Below are positions 55,319 to 63,809 of a DNA stretch of 64,000 nt, piece by piece. The stretch is from Berryella intestinalis (GTDB lineage Bacteria > Actinomycetota > Coriobacteriia > Coriobacteriales > Eggerthellaceae). The notes beneath the pieces are model-generated. The model saw only the letters and a list, made by a program, of their open reading frames with translations, made no database searches and was not told where the DNA came from. The stretch lies in contig NZ_CP009302.1 in the NCBI RefSeq assembly GCF_000814825.1, forward strand, positions 496,001-560,000, read 5' to 3'. The position numbers and the translations under genes are program-made. Position 1 is the first letter of the stretch. The number at the start of each line of letters is the position of its first letter.

Positions 55319-56810
55319 TCCGAAGACGCTGTGGTTCGACGCCCGCGACCTCGAACTGAATCCGAACGATTCGGTGGTGGTGCTCACGGCGCGCGGCTTG
55401 GAGTTCGGCGCCCTGTGCGATTCGGTGTTCGAGCCCACCCAAGAGCAGCTGGGCTCGCTGAAAAGCGCCCTCAAGCCCGTGAAGCGCCTGGCGACCGAAG
55501 AGGACGTCGCGCGTTCGGTCGAGATGGACCAGCGCGGTCGCGACGCGCTGCCGCTGTTCAAGCAGCTGGCAGCCGAGACGGTGAAGGATATGCGCCCCAT
55601 CGCCGTCGAGTTCATGTTCGAAGGCGACAAGGCCGTCTTCTACTTCGAGTCCGAAGAGCGCGTCGATTTCCGCGAGCTCGTGCGCAAGCTGGCGGCCGAG
55701 TTCCACGTGCGCGTCGACATGAAGCAGATCGGCGTGCGCGACGAGGCGCGCATGGTGGGGGGCTACGGCCATTGCGGCCAGGAGCTGTGCTGCCGCCGCC
55801 TGGGCGGCGAGTTCAGCCCGGTTTCCATCCGTATGGCCAAAGAGCAGGACCTCTCGCTGAACCCCCAGAAGATATCGGGGGTGTGCGGCCGCCTGATGTG
55901 CTGTTTGCGCTACGAATACGACGCCTACAAGGATTTCAAGGGCCGCGCGCCGAAGAAGAACGCCAAGATCGAAACGCCCGACGGCGTGGGGAAGGTCGTC
56001 GATCTGGACGTTCCCCGCGAAGTGGTTTCGGTCAAGCTCGAAGGGGAGAAGCCGGTCAAGGTTCCGCTGTCGTCGATGTGCTGCTGCGGCGATTCTTCGC
56101 GCCCCAACTGCATCAAAAAGCAGGAGTGGGAGCGCATCGGCTCGGAGGAGGCGGCTTCCACGTTCGGTCTGGGCGACCTGTCGACCTCGCAGATCACCCA
56201 GGAAGACCAGCTGGGCGATCCTACGAAGGTGAGGACCATCGGAGGCGGGAAGGCGCGCGGGAAATCCGACGCATCCGGTTCGTCCCGTTCGGGCAAAGGC
56301 GACGCCAAGCCGCGCAACCGCCGCGGCAAGCGCGCGTCGGAGGCCGCCGACGAAGCCGCCGCATCAGAGCAGACGTCGCATCGCCAGCGCCGCCGCCGGT
56401 CGGTGAAGCTGTCCGCCGACGGGTCCGAGCGCCCCGCCGAAGCATCCGAGGCGCCCCGCACCCGAGAACAGGCCCCTGATGCCCCGAGGGGCGACGCGGC
56501 TCCCAAGGGCCGCTCTTCGCGCCGATCGCGCTCCCGTTCGGGCAAGCAGGGCGCCGATGGCGCCCGAACTTCCGCGCAGCGCCCCGCCTCGTCGTCCGAG
56601 GGGGCGCAGGCGGGATCCGCCGCCCGTCCCGGCCGCCGTTCGTCGGAGCTGAGGAAGCGCCGGGACGACGCGTCCGCGCCGTCCGAAGCGCCTTCCCAGG
56701 GAGCCCGCGAGAACGGAGCGGAGCAGGCGGGGGGACAGGGGCGCCGCCGCCCGCGCAGGCGCACCCACAGGACCGACGCGTCGGGCGACTCCCCGACCCC
56801 GACCGGATAG
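55284..56810 (+). CDS. ricT: RicT/PSP1-family protein with long disordered C-terminus
   Basis: PSP1-domain protein, related to B. subtilis RicT (YaaT), part of a complex controlling mRNA maturation and biofilm. Residues about 1-290 hold the PSP1 domain, with cysteine clusters GHCGQELCCRRL, GVCGRLMCCLRYE and MCCCGDSSRPNC that suggest Fe-S binding. The next ~215 residues are Ser/Arg/Ala/Gly/Pro-rich and lack structure. Start ATG 55284 overlaps holB by 35 bases; AAAGAGG precedes it. The tail is in frame to a stop followed by a clear terminator, so it is not a read-through artefact. Confidence 0.9.
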   Translation: MVRIAPIRLAYNPKTLWFDARDLELNPNDSVVVLTARGLEFGALCDSVFEPTQEQLGSLKSALKPVKRLATEEDVARSVEMDQRGRDALPLFKQLAAETVKDMRPIAVEFMFEGDKAVFYFESEERVDFRELVRKLAAEFHVRVDMKQIGVRDEARMVGGYGHCGQELCCRRLGGEFSPVSIRMAKEQDLSLNPQKISGVCGRLMCCLRYEYDAYKDFKGRAPKKNAKIETPDGVGKVVDLDVPREVVSVKLEGEKPVKVPLSSMCCCGDSSRPNCIKKQEWERIGSEEAASTFGLGDLSTSQITQEDQLGDPTKVRTIGGGKARGKSDASGSSRSGKGDAKPRNRRGKRASEAADEAAASEQTSHRQRRRRSVKLSADGSERPAEASEAPRTREQAPDAPRGDAAPKGRSSRRSRSRSGKQGADGARTSAQRPASSSEGAQAGSAARPGRRSSELRKRRDDASAPSEAPSQGARENGAEQAGGQGRRRPRRRTHRTDASGDSPTPTG

Positions 56811-56817
56811 ACCCCAT

Positions 56818-56841
56818 CAGATGCCCCGAACGGGGCATCTG
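56818..56841 (+). terminator. Terminator downstream of ricT
   Basis: CAGATGCCCCG (56818-56828) and CGGGGCATCTG (56831-56841) form a perfect 11-bp stem around AA. There is no T-run. It lies 7 bases after the ricT stop. Confidence 0.8.
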
Positions 56842-56886
56842 TCGCATCATCGGAGGCAGGCAGGTTCCGTGCAAGGAGGATTTCCC

Positions 56887-58338
56887 GTGAAGATCGATTA
56901 CGCGATGCTCACCGATCTGTACCAGCTCACCATGGCCCAGGGGTACTGGGACCACGGGGTGGGCGGCACCGAAGCATGCTTCCATATGTACTTTCGCAGC
57001 TACCCCTTCAAAGGGGGCTACGCGATCGCATGCGGCACCGACCAGCTCGCCGAGATGGTGGAGTCCTACCGCTTCGACGACGAGGCCATCGACTACCTGT
57101 CGGAGGTGAGGTCGGCCGAAGGCAGGCCCCTGTTCGGCCGCGACTTCCTGGAATACCTCCGCGGCTTCAGGCTGGGCGTCGACATCGACGCGGTGCTCGA
57201 GGGGACGGTGGTGTTTCCCAACGAGCCGCTCGTGCGCGTGCGCGGGTCCATCCTCGAGTGCCAGCTTCTGGAGACGGCTCTTCTGAACTGCATCAACTTC
57301 GAGACGCTCATAGCCACGAAGGCCGCGCGGGTGTGCCAGGCCGCAGAGGCGCCCGTCGCCGAATTCGGACTGCGCCGCGCCCAGGGGGCGGCGGGCGGGG
57401 TGTGGGCCTCGCGCGCCGCGGTGGTGGGCGGATGTGCCTCGACGTCGAATGTGCTGGCGGGCCAGATGTTCGGCCTGCCCGTGTCGGGGACGCACGGGCA
57501 TTCGTGGGTGATGTCGTTTCCCGACGAGCTGTCGGCGTTCCGGGCGTATGCGGAGTCGTTCCCCGACAACTGCGTGCTTCTGGTCGATACCTACGACGTC
57601 GAGCAGGGCGTGCGCAACGCCATCACGGTGGGCCTCGAGATGCGCGAACGCGGCCAGCGGCTCGCGGGGATCCGCATCGATTCGGGCGACTTGGCATGGC
57701 TGGCCAAGGGCGCGCGCCGCACGCTCGATGAGGCGGGGCTTTCCGATTGCGGCATCGTCCTTTCCAACGACCTCGACGAATACGCGATCAAATCGATCCG
57801 CGACGAGGGGGCCCAGGTGGCGGGATGGGGCGTCGGGACGAAGCTGGCCTGCGCCTACGATCAGCCCACACTGGGCGGGGTGTACAAGCTGGGCGCCACG
57901 CGCGAACCCGGCGGCGCATGGAAAGACCACGTCAAGATCACGGGAAGCGCTCAGAAGCTCACGACGCCCGGCGTGCTGGACGTGCGGCGCTACTTCTACG
58001 ACAACGGCCTGATCGCGGGCGATATGGTGTTCGACGTCAACTACGGGGTGGGGGAGTGCGAGACCATCGTCGACCCCCACGATGCGCTGCGCCGAAAAAA
58101 GCTGGCCGGCATGCGGTTCGAGCCGCTGCTGGCGCCGTTCGCCCGCGGGGGCAACGTGGTGCTCGAGGCGTCCCAGCGCGATGCCCTCGCCGCACGCGAC
58201 CGCGCTCGCGCCGGATTGGCGACGCTCGACGAAACCCAGAAGCGCATGCTCAACCCGCATACGTATCCTGTGGGTTTGGAGCGCACGCTTTTCGACAGAA
58301 GGCAAGAACTGGTTGCGCGCCTGCTCGGTATCGAGTAG
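56887..58338 (+). CDS. pncB: Nicotinate phosphoribosyltransferase
   Basis: Joins nicotinate and PRPP in NAD salvage. The 483-residue product starts at GTG 56887 with AAGGAGGA upstream; an upstream in-frame ATG lies in the ricT terminator. Visible family features are LTDLYQLTMAQGYW at the start, the EFGLRRAQG and SGTHGHSWVMSF segments, and RIDSGDLAWLAKGARR with the active-site Asp-Ser-Gly. It complements nadE elsewhere in the window. Confidence 0.94.
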   Translation: MKIDYAMLTDLYQLTMAQGYWDHGVGGTEACFHMYFRSYPFKGGYAIACGTDQLAEMVESYRFDDEAIDYLSEVRSAEGRPLFGRDFLEYLRGFRLGVDIDAVLEGTVVFPNEPLVRVRGSILECQLLETALLNCINFETLIATKAARVCQAAEAPVAEFGLRRAQGAAGGVWASRAAVVGGCASTSNVLAGQMFGLPVSGTHGHSWVMSFPDELSAFRAYAESFPDNCVLLVDTYDVEQGVRNAITVGLEMRERGQRLAGIRIDSGDLAWLAKGARRTLDEAGLSDCGIVLSNDLDEYAIKSIRDEGAQVAGWGVGTKLACAYDQPTLGGVYKLGATREPGGAWKDHVKITGSAQKLTTPGVLDVRRYFYDNGLIAGDMVFDVNYGVGECETIVDPHDALRRKKLAGMRFEPLLAPFARGGNVVLEASQRDALAARDRARAGLATLDETQKRMLNPHTYPVGLERTLFDRRQELVARLLGIE

Positions 58339-58369
58339 GTTGGATGGATCCACTTTTAAGGAGGGGTGT

Positions 58370-59276
58370 ATGGTAAAGATCGTCACCGATTCGGTCACTG
58401 GCTGGCCTGTCCGTCGACGAGGCGCGCGAGCGCGATATCGCGGTCGCCTCGCTTTTCGTGAATTGGAACGGGGTCGAATACGTCGAGTCCGACCTCGATG
58501 TCGAGGAATTCTACGCAAAGATAGCCGATATGGTGGATAACACCCCCACGTCGAGCCAGCCTTCCCAGCACGAGCTCGAGGAGATCTTCGAGAAGATCGC
58601 CCAAGACGGCGACGAGCTTCTGGGCGTGTTCCTGAGCTCCGGCCTGTCGGGAACCTACGAAGGCGCTATTCGAGCCGCCCGTTCGGTGGCTGCCCGCAAC
58701 GCCGGGTTCAACTTCCGCATCATCGACGCCTGCTCGGTGTCCTACGACGAGACCTGGCCGCTTCTGCGCGCCGTCGCAGCGCGCGATGCCGGGGCCGATC
58801 TGGATACGTGCGTGTCGGAATGCTACGAGGGCATCGCCTCGTCGCGCTTCCTCTTCGTCCCCGACTCCCTCGCGTTTCTGCGCGCGGGCGGGCGCATCGG
58901 GGCGGCTGCCGCCCTCATCGGCGGGCTGGTGAAGATCATCCCGATCATCACGGTCACGGACGGCAAGGTGAACCCCTTCGTCAAGGTGCGCACGCACGGC
59001 AAGGCCATGAAGGCCATGTACGATCTGTTCAAGAAAGACGTCGAGCAGTACGGCATCAAAAACGTCGTGGTCCACTACATCGGCGACAAGACCGACGCCG
59101 TCGCGTGGGCGCGCGAGAAGATCGAACCGCTGCTGGGGCACGCCGTTGCGGTCAAGCCGGTGACTCCTGTTGTTGGTGTGCATGTTGGCCCCGCGATTGG
59201 CATCGCATACGAATGCGCGAGTAGAATTGCCGACAAGATAAACAAGCCGTTATCGGCCGTTGTCTGCTCTGCCTGA
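58370..59276 (+). pseudogene. degV family gene disrupted by a 4-bp tandem duplication
   Basis: The correct DegV start is ATG 58370 after AAGGAGGG: MVKIVTDSV, the fatty-acid-binding TDS motif. At 58398-58405 the sequence CTGGCTGG is a 4-base tandem duplication. It shifts the frame after about 10 codons. Removing one copy restores an in-frame DegV reading VTGLSVDEARERDIAVASLFVNWNG. Downstream codons stay intact for 272 residues from GTG 58458, including LSSGLSGTYEG and FLRAGGRIG. The lesion is either real inactivation, reversible slippage or a sequencing error. A second intact degV gene follows. Confidence 0.85.
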
Positions 59277-59287
59277 TATTTTCCAAA

Positions 59288-59307
59288 AAGGGGGCTTCGG
59301 CCCCCTT
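59288..59307 (+). terminator. Terminator between the two degV genes
   Basis: AAGGGGGC (59288-59295) and GCCCCCTT (59300-59307) enclose TTCG, followed only by TG. The 5' A-rich flank would also serve leftward transcription. Confidence 0.75.
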
Positions 59308-59326
59308 GCTCTGCTAGGAGGGGCGC

Positions 59327-60256
59327 ATGAAGCCTCAGTGCAATCTGATCATCGACTCGTGTTGCGACCTTCCCTTCGACGTGGTTGAAGACGAAGGCGT
59401 GACCCTTCTGGAATTCCCGTACCTCACCAGCGAGGGCGAGCGTTCCGACGACCTGTTCAAATCGATCAGCGCGCATGAGTTCTACGAGGGCATGCGCAAC
59501 GGCGAGCAGCCTTCGACGGCGCAGGTTCCCCTGGTGAGGTTCCGCGAGGTGTTCGAGCAGGCGGCCCGCGAGGGCGTCCCCACCGTGTACCTCAGCTTCA
59601 CGCGGGGGCTTTCGGGCAGCTTCGACACCGCGCTCATGGTGCGCGACCAGATCGTGGCGGAGTACCCCGGGTTCGAGCTGCACGTGGTCGAAACGTGTCT
59701 CGCGTCGATCGCCGAGGGCTTGCTGGTGTACGAGGCCCTGCGCGAACGCTCGCGCGGTCTGACGGCCTCCCAGATGGTCGAGTGGGCCAACGAGGCGAAG
59801 TACTTCATCAACGAGATGTTCATGGTCGACGACCTCGAGTCCCTGCGCCGCGGCGGGCGCATCCCCGCATCGGTGGCGCTGGCGGGAGCGAAGCTCGACG
59901 TGAAGCCCATGCTCGATATCGCCCTCGACGGGAAGCTGTCGCTGGTGGGGGTTGCCCGCGGCCGCAAGAAGGGCATCAAGCAGCTCGCCGAGTTCTACAA
60001 GAAGCGCATCGAGAGCGTGACCGACGAGCGTCGCCGCGTGATCATCGGGCATTCCGACTGCCCGAAAGACGTCGAGCGCCTCAAGGACGAACTGCGCAAG
60101 GTGGACGAGTCGATCGTGTTCCTGGAAACCTCCATCGGCCCTGTCATCGGCTCCCATGTGGGGCCCGGGATGCTGGCTCTGGCATTCTGGGGCGTCGACA
60201 GCCGCGAGATGCTGTCCATCTCCGAGCGCATCGCCTCGCGCGTCCATCGCGATTAG
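59327..60256 (+). CDS. DegV family fatty-acid-binding protein
   Basis: A 309-residue DegV protein, a family that binds fatty acids or acyl phosphates and in Firmicutes serves as FakB. It keeps the N-terminal IIDSCCDLPF (TDS-like site), SFTRGLSGSFDTA and the hallmark MVDDLESLRRGGRI. TAGGAGG precedes ATG 59327. It is more diverged from the FakB consensus than the frameshifted neighbour. No fakA kinase gene lies nearby. Confidence 0.92.
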   Translation: MKPQCNLIIDSCCDLPFDVVEDEGVTLLEFPYLTSEGERSDDLFKSISAHEFYEGMRNGEQPSTAQVPLVRFREVFEQAAREGVPTVYLSFTRGLSGSFDTALMVRDQIVAEYPGFELHVVETCLASIAEGLLVYEALRERSRGLTASQMVEWANEAKYFINEMFMVDDLESLRRGGRIPASVALAGAKLDVKPMLDIALDGKLSLVGVARGRKKGIKQLAEFYKKRIESVTDERRRVIIGHSDCPKDVERLKDELRKVDESIVFLETSIGPVIGSHVGPGMLALAFWGVDSREMLSISERIASRVHRD

Positions 60257-60303
60257 ACTATCCGTCACAATAGCGGCACATCCGCTTGCGGGAAAGGGAT
60301 CCC

Positions 60304-61419
60304 ATGTCCAACAGGTTCGCATTTCAAGGTCACGAGTCGATCGGCGCGCTGGTAAGGCGCGGTATGGAGGGCCTTGCCTGGGTCGAGGTGGACGATGTCG
60401 CATCTGCGAACGCCGTGTTCACGTACTTCGCGTCGCTGCAGGAGCTCGAGGACGCGTATTTCGGCGAGGGCGGCATCGCGCAGGCGGCGCCCGCCGAGGC
60501 GCTTCTGATCGACCTGTCTCCCTCGACTCCGGCGTTTTCCCAGGAACTGGCATCGCTCGCGACGGTTTCGGGGATGCGCCCGGTCGAGGCTCCGCTGGCC
60601 GTGGTCGATTTGGGCGCGGCCGACGCGTTCGCCGACATGTCCCGCCTGGCCTGCTTCGTCGGCGGGGACGAGGCCGACGTGGAGGCGGCGCTTCCTTTGG
60701 TGTCGGCTGTCGTGGGCACGGCAAGCCGCACGGGGGCCGCAGGGTCTGCCCAGCTCGCGCGCTGTGCGCTTACGCTGCAGACCGCTTCCCAGATCGTGGC
60801 GGCCATCGAGGCCGAGGCTCTGTACGCGGCGACTCAGCGCTCGGTGACGGCGGTCGAGGGGCTCGAGGGCTCGGTCGGGGCCGTCACCCCGCAATCGGCA
60901 AGCGTCCTCGAGCGCATCGCCGAGGGGCGCTTCGATGCGACCTACACCGTCGAGATGTTCCTTGCCGAGATCGCGGCGGCGCTGCGTGCGGCCGAAGACG
61001 TCGATCTCGTCGTTCCCCAGGCCGAGGCCGTGATGAACCTCGTCCAGCTGCTGGCCGTTCTGGGAGGCGCCGACAAGAGCCCGGCCGCCGTTTCGCTTTT
61101 GTACCGCGACGAGGACGACGGGCGCCGCGCCGGTCTTGACTGGGCGCGCGCCCGCGAGTACTACGAGGTCGATCACTCCGACGACGAGGAAGCCGATTTC
61201 GACGGCGACTTCGACGGCGACTTCGGCGAGTACGAAGGCGGCTTTGCGCCCGACCGTTCTCAGGACGGCGGCCGTGATCGCGGGCATGCGCACGGCCATG
61301 ACCACGGGTGCGGTTGCGGCCATCACCATGCAAGCGAAGCCCAGCATGAGTGCGAATGCGGTCACGATTCGCACGATTCCGGCCACCAGTGCTGCGGAAA
61401 GCGCCACGGCGAGCGCTAG
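60304..61419 (+). CDS. Rossmann-less beta-hydroxyacid-dehydrogenase-like protein with His/Cys-rich tail
   Basis: A 371-residue protein. Residues about 25-260 follow the 3-hydroxyisobutyrate dehydrogenase pattern from mid-Rossmann domain onward (IDLSPSTPAFSQELASLA, GGDEADVEAALPLVSAV, GAAGSAQLARCALTLQ). But the N-terminal GxGxxG NAD loop is absent, and the catalytic Lys is Arg in LARCALT. Residues about 300-371 form a tail: acidic repeats (DFDGDFDGDFGEYE) then a His/Cys cluster (GHAHGHDHGCGCGHHH, CECGHDSHDSGHQCC). This looks like a metal-binding module on an inactive dehydrogenase fold. The PflX-type gene begins 4 bases later. Confidence 0.72.
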   Translation: MSNRFAFQGHESIGALVRRGMEGLAWVEVDDVASANAVFTYFASLQELEDAYFGEGGIAQAAPAEALLIDLSPSTPAFSQELASLATVSGMRPVEAPLAVVDLGAADAFADMSRLACFVGGDEADVEAALPLVSAVVGTASRTGAAGSAQLARCALTLQTASQIVAAIEAEALYAATQRSVTAVEGLEGSVGAVTPQSASVLERIAEGRFDATYTVEMFLAEIAAALRAAEDVDLVVPQAEAVMNLVQLLAVLGGADKSPAAVSLLYRDEDDGRRAGLDWARAREYYEVDHSDDEEADFDGDFDGDFGEYEGGFAPDRSQDGGRDRGHAHGHDHGCGCGHHHASEAQHECECGHDSHDSGHQCCGKRHGER

Positions 61420-61423
61420 TTCC

Positions 61424-62461
61424 ATGTCCGACGCCTGCCATCTCTGCCCGCGCGATTGCGGCGCGCACCGAAGCCGTGCCGTCGGAGTATGCGGGGCGGG
61501 GGCGGGCGTCGTCGTGTCGCGCGCGGCCCTTCATTTCTGGGAGGAGCCGCCCATTTCGGGATCGTCGGGAAGCGGCACGGTGTTCTTTTCGGGCTGTCCC
61601 CTGCGCTGCGTCTACTGCCAGAACGCCGAGATCGCATACGCGGCCTCGGGTCTCGATATATCCGTCGGGCGGCTGGCCGCCATCATGTCCGAGCTCGAGG
61701 GACAAGGCGCGCTCAACATCAACTGTGTGACGGCGACTCCCTTCATCCCCCAGGTGGAGCGCGCGGTTTACCTGGCCCGATCGGCCGGAATGGCGCTTCC
61801 GATCGTATGGAACACCTCGAGCTACGAGACGACCAAGTCGGTTTCTCGCCTCGCGGGCACGGTCGATGTGTGGCTGGCCGATTTGAAGTACGCCGGTTCC
61901 GACATCGCCCGGCGCTATTCTCGGGCGGCTGACTACCCGGATGTGGCGATCGCGGCGATCGATCGCATGCTCGAGCAGGCTGGCGAGCCGTGCTATGACG
62001 AATACCGAGGCCAAACGCGCTTGGTGAGCGGAGTGTGCATTCGGCATCTCCTTCTTCCGGGGAATCTGGAGGACTCGAAGCGCGTGGTCGACATCGTTGC
62101 GGACCGCTACGGCGACCGGGCGCTGCTGTCGCTGATGAGCCAGTACACGCCGGTGGTCGCATCGGCTGCCCGATCCGGGGACAAGCGCGCGATGGATGTC
62201 GTGCGCAGCTGCCCCGAGCTTGCCCTGCGCGTAACCGACGCCGAGTACGAAGAGCTGCTCGACTATGCGGACGAGCGGGGGTTGGACGGTTATTTCTGGC
62301 AGGACGGGGAAGCGGCGGAGGAGAGCTTCGTTCCCGCATGGGACCATACCGGCGTGTTGGAGCCCGCCGGCGCGCTTCCGAGCGGCGGGATCCCGCGATC
62401 GGCAATCTCTGGAAAAAACGGGGATCTTGCCGGGAAAACCAGGCCGCTTACCGTAGAATAG
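61424..62461 (+). CDS. PflX-like radical SAM protein
   Basis: A 345-residue radical SAM protein of the PflX type (COG1313). The N-terminus has CHLCPRDCG, then HFWEEPPISGSSGSGTVFF and the radical SAM CxxxCxxC motif SGCPLRCVYCQN. Further signatures are NINCVTATPFIPQVERAV, IVWNTSSYETTK and the ADLKYAGSDIA segment. Relatives are activating-enzyme-like proteins with unidentified targets. ATG 61424 follows the previous stop by 4 bases, so it is co-expressed with the His/Cys-tailed protein. A glycyl-radical enzyme is not nearby. Confidence 0.85.
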   Translation: MSDACHLCPRDCGAHRSRAVGVCGAGAGVVVSRAALHFWEEPPISGSSGSGTVFFSGCPLRCVYCQNAEIAYAASGLDISVGRLAAIMSELEGQGALNINCVTATPFIPQVERAVYLARSAGMALPIVWNTSSYETTKSVSRLAGTVDVWLADLKYAGSDIARRYSRAADYPDVAIAAIDRMLEQAGEPCYDEYRGQTRLVSGVCIRHLLLPGNLEDSKRVVDIVADRYGDRALLSLMSQYTPVVASAARSGDKRAMDVVRSCPELALRVTDAEYEELLDYADERGLDGYFWQDGEAAEESFVPAWDHTGVLEPAGALPSGGIPRSAISGKNGDLAGKTRPLTVE

Positions 62462-62476
62462 CCGTGCGCTTCAAAT

Positions 62477-62551
62477 GCCAGCGTGGCTCAACGGTAGAGC
62501 AACTGATTTGTAATCAGTGGGTTGCGGGTTCGATTCCTGTCGCTGGCTCCA
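62477..62551 (+). tRNA. tRNA-Thr, anticodon UGU (integration site)
   Basis: A 75-nt cloverleaf with encoded CCA. The acceptor GCCAGCG (62477-62483) pairs with CGCTGGC (62541-62547), with discriminator T. The anticodon loop TTTGTAA gives UGU on stem ACTGA/TCAGT, and the T loop is TTCGATT. A tyrosine integrase gene ends 37 bases downstream, so its 3' end is the probable attachment site. Confidence 0.95.
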
Positions 62552-62559
62552 ATGTTTCA

Positions 62560-62594
62560 GCAGGTCGGATGGTGAATCCGACCTGCTTTACTTT
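62560..62594 (+). terminator. Terminator downstream of tRNA-Thr
   Basis: GCAGGTCGGAT (62560-62570) and ATCCGACCTGC (62576-62586) form an 11-bp stem with a GGTGA loop, then TTTACTTT. The integrase stop codon lies within the T-rich part. Confidence 0.9.
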
Positions 62595-63688
62595 CCAAAG
62601 TCGAAAAAAACCGGTACTTTAGCGGTACTTTGACCGCATATGTAGTCGCTCAAGCAGTCCGCTATCGCCATCATCCCCGCCTCTGTTGATGCTTGGTAAT
62701 GCGTCCCACGCGTCGTGCCGTCTGCGTGGCCCATAGCAAGCGATACGAGCGAATCGGGGCTTCCCGCCTCCCCGTGCAATGTGGCGAAGGTCGAGCGCAG
62801 GTTCTTCGGCTGGATGTACTCGACTTCGTGACGCTGACACCACAGCTTGAAGTTCCGCGTGATCGTCGCCGGCTGCGTCCTCGTGCCGTTGGTTGCCACG
62901 ATTGGGCCTTCTGCCCTCAGCTGCTCCATGAGTGATGCGAATGGATCGCCCATCACGGCTACGCGCTGAGACATCGCGGTCTTCGGCGCCTTCATCTCAG
63001 AGCCGCCTTTGACGGTAACTATCGCCTTGTCAACCCTCACGGCGCAGTACTTCCTGCCACGGTGTTCGGCGAACGCCACGTCTTCCCAATCGAGTGCGCA
63101 AGCCTCTTCGACGCGGAGTCCGGCTCCAAGCTCCGCGAGTATGGTCGGTAGGTACCTGCATCCCGAAAGCGAGTCTAGCCACGGCTTGACTTCGGCCGCT
63201 CTCAAAAGGCGCTTCTCGGTGCGCGTCAGCGTTCTGAACTCTATGTAGCGGTCGCACGGGTTGCGCGCTGCTACGCCGTCTGACACGGCGCGGTTGAGTA
63301 TCTTTCGCAGCAGCCTGAACGCCGCGCGCTGCGTCCCGGGAGCTTCTATGGCGTCTATGGCCTGCTGAACGTCTTCGCGGCATATGGTAGACACCTCGCG
63401 GTTGCCGAGAATCGGCCCCACGCGCTTCGCCCACAAGGCATCGTATCCCTGCTTCGTTCGCGTCTCCAAGCCGTCGCACGACGGCCTCACGACCAAGCAC
63501 CAGTAATCTGAAAGCGTGGTGGACGGCATTGCACCGCGCGTACCCACCTGCACGGAGGCTAAGAACCTCTCGGCGTCGTCAATGCTTCCGTGTATGCGCT
63601 TCGACCGCTTGCGGTCGTTCTCCACCCAGAACGCCTGGTAGTAATCAGGGCCTAGGCGCCTTATGTGGCCGAACCTCGATTTGGGCAT
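62588..63688 (-). CDS. Tyrosine recombinase integrase of an integrated element
   Basis: A 366-residue phage-type integrase. The N-terminal ~60 residues match the AP2-like or arm-binding start (RFGHIRRLGPDYYQAFW), then a core-binding domain (about 65-155) and the catalytic domain. Catalytic residues seen are Arg in GAGLRVEEACAL, the box II Arg in NLRSTFATLHGEAG with Lys in place of the usual His three residues before it, His in LAMGHADGTT and Tyr in THYQA. It lies at a tRNA-Thr 3' end pointing toward it, the usual integrated orientation. The element extends beyond the right edge. Confidence 0.9.
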   Translation of the reverse strand: MPKSRFGHIRRLGPDYYQAFWVENDRKRSKRIHGSIDDAERFLASVQVGTRGAMPSTTLSDYWCLVVRPSCDGLETRTKQGYDALWAKRVGPILGNREVSTICREDVQQAIDAIEAPGTQRAAFRLLRKILNRAVSDGVAARNPCDRYIEFRTLTRTEKRLLRAAEVKPWLDSLSGCRYLPTILAELGAGLRVEEACALDWEDVAFAEHRGRKYCAVRVDKAIVTVKGGSEMKAPKTAMSQRVAVMGDPFASLMEQLRAEGPIVATNGTRTQPATITRNFKLWCQRHEVEYIQPKNLRSTFATLHGEAGSPDSLVSLAMGHADGTTRGTHYQASTEAGMMAIADCLSDYICGQSTAKVPVFFDFGK

Positions 63689-63730
63689 GGTATGATGTAG
63701 CCGCCTTCCGTTCGTCGGTTGGTAATCCAG

Positions 63731-63778
63731 AGCCTCCGCGCAGGGTTGCAGCCCTTATGCGCGGGGGCTTGTTTTGTT
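63731..63778 (+). other. 12-bp hairpin with T-rich tail near the integrase start
   Basis: AGCCTCCGCGCA (63731-63742) pairs with TGCGCGGGGGCT (63758-63769) with one G-T pair, followed by TGTTTTGTTG. It resembles a rightward terminator although no rightward gene is seen, so it may end a small antisense or regulatory RNA. Confidence 0.5.
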
Positions 63779-63809
63779 GTTCGAGCTAATATTCAGCAGG
63801 GCGCGGCCC

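Noticed and set aside
60304-61419. Active 3-hydroxyisobutyrate dehydrogenase
   Set aside because: No GxGxxG loop upstream in frame and catalytic lysine replaced by arginine.
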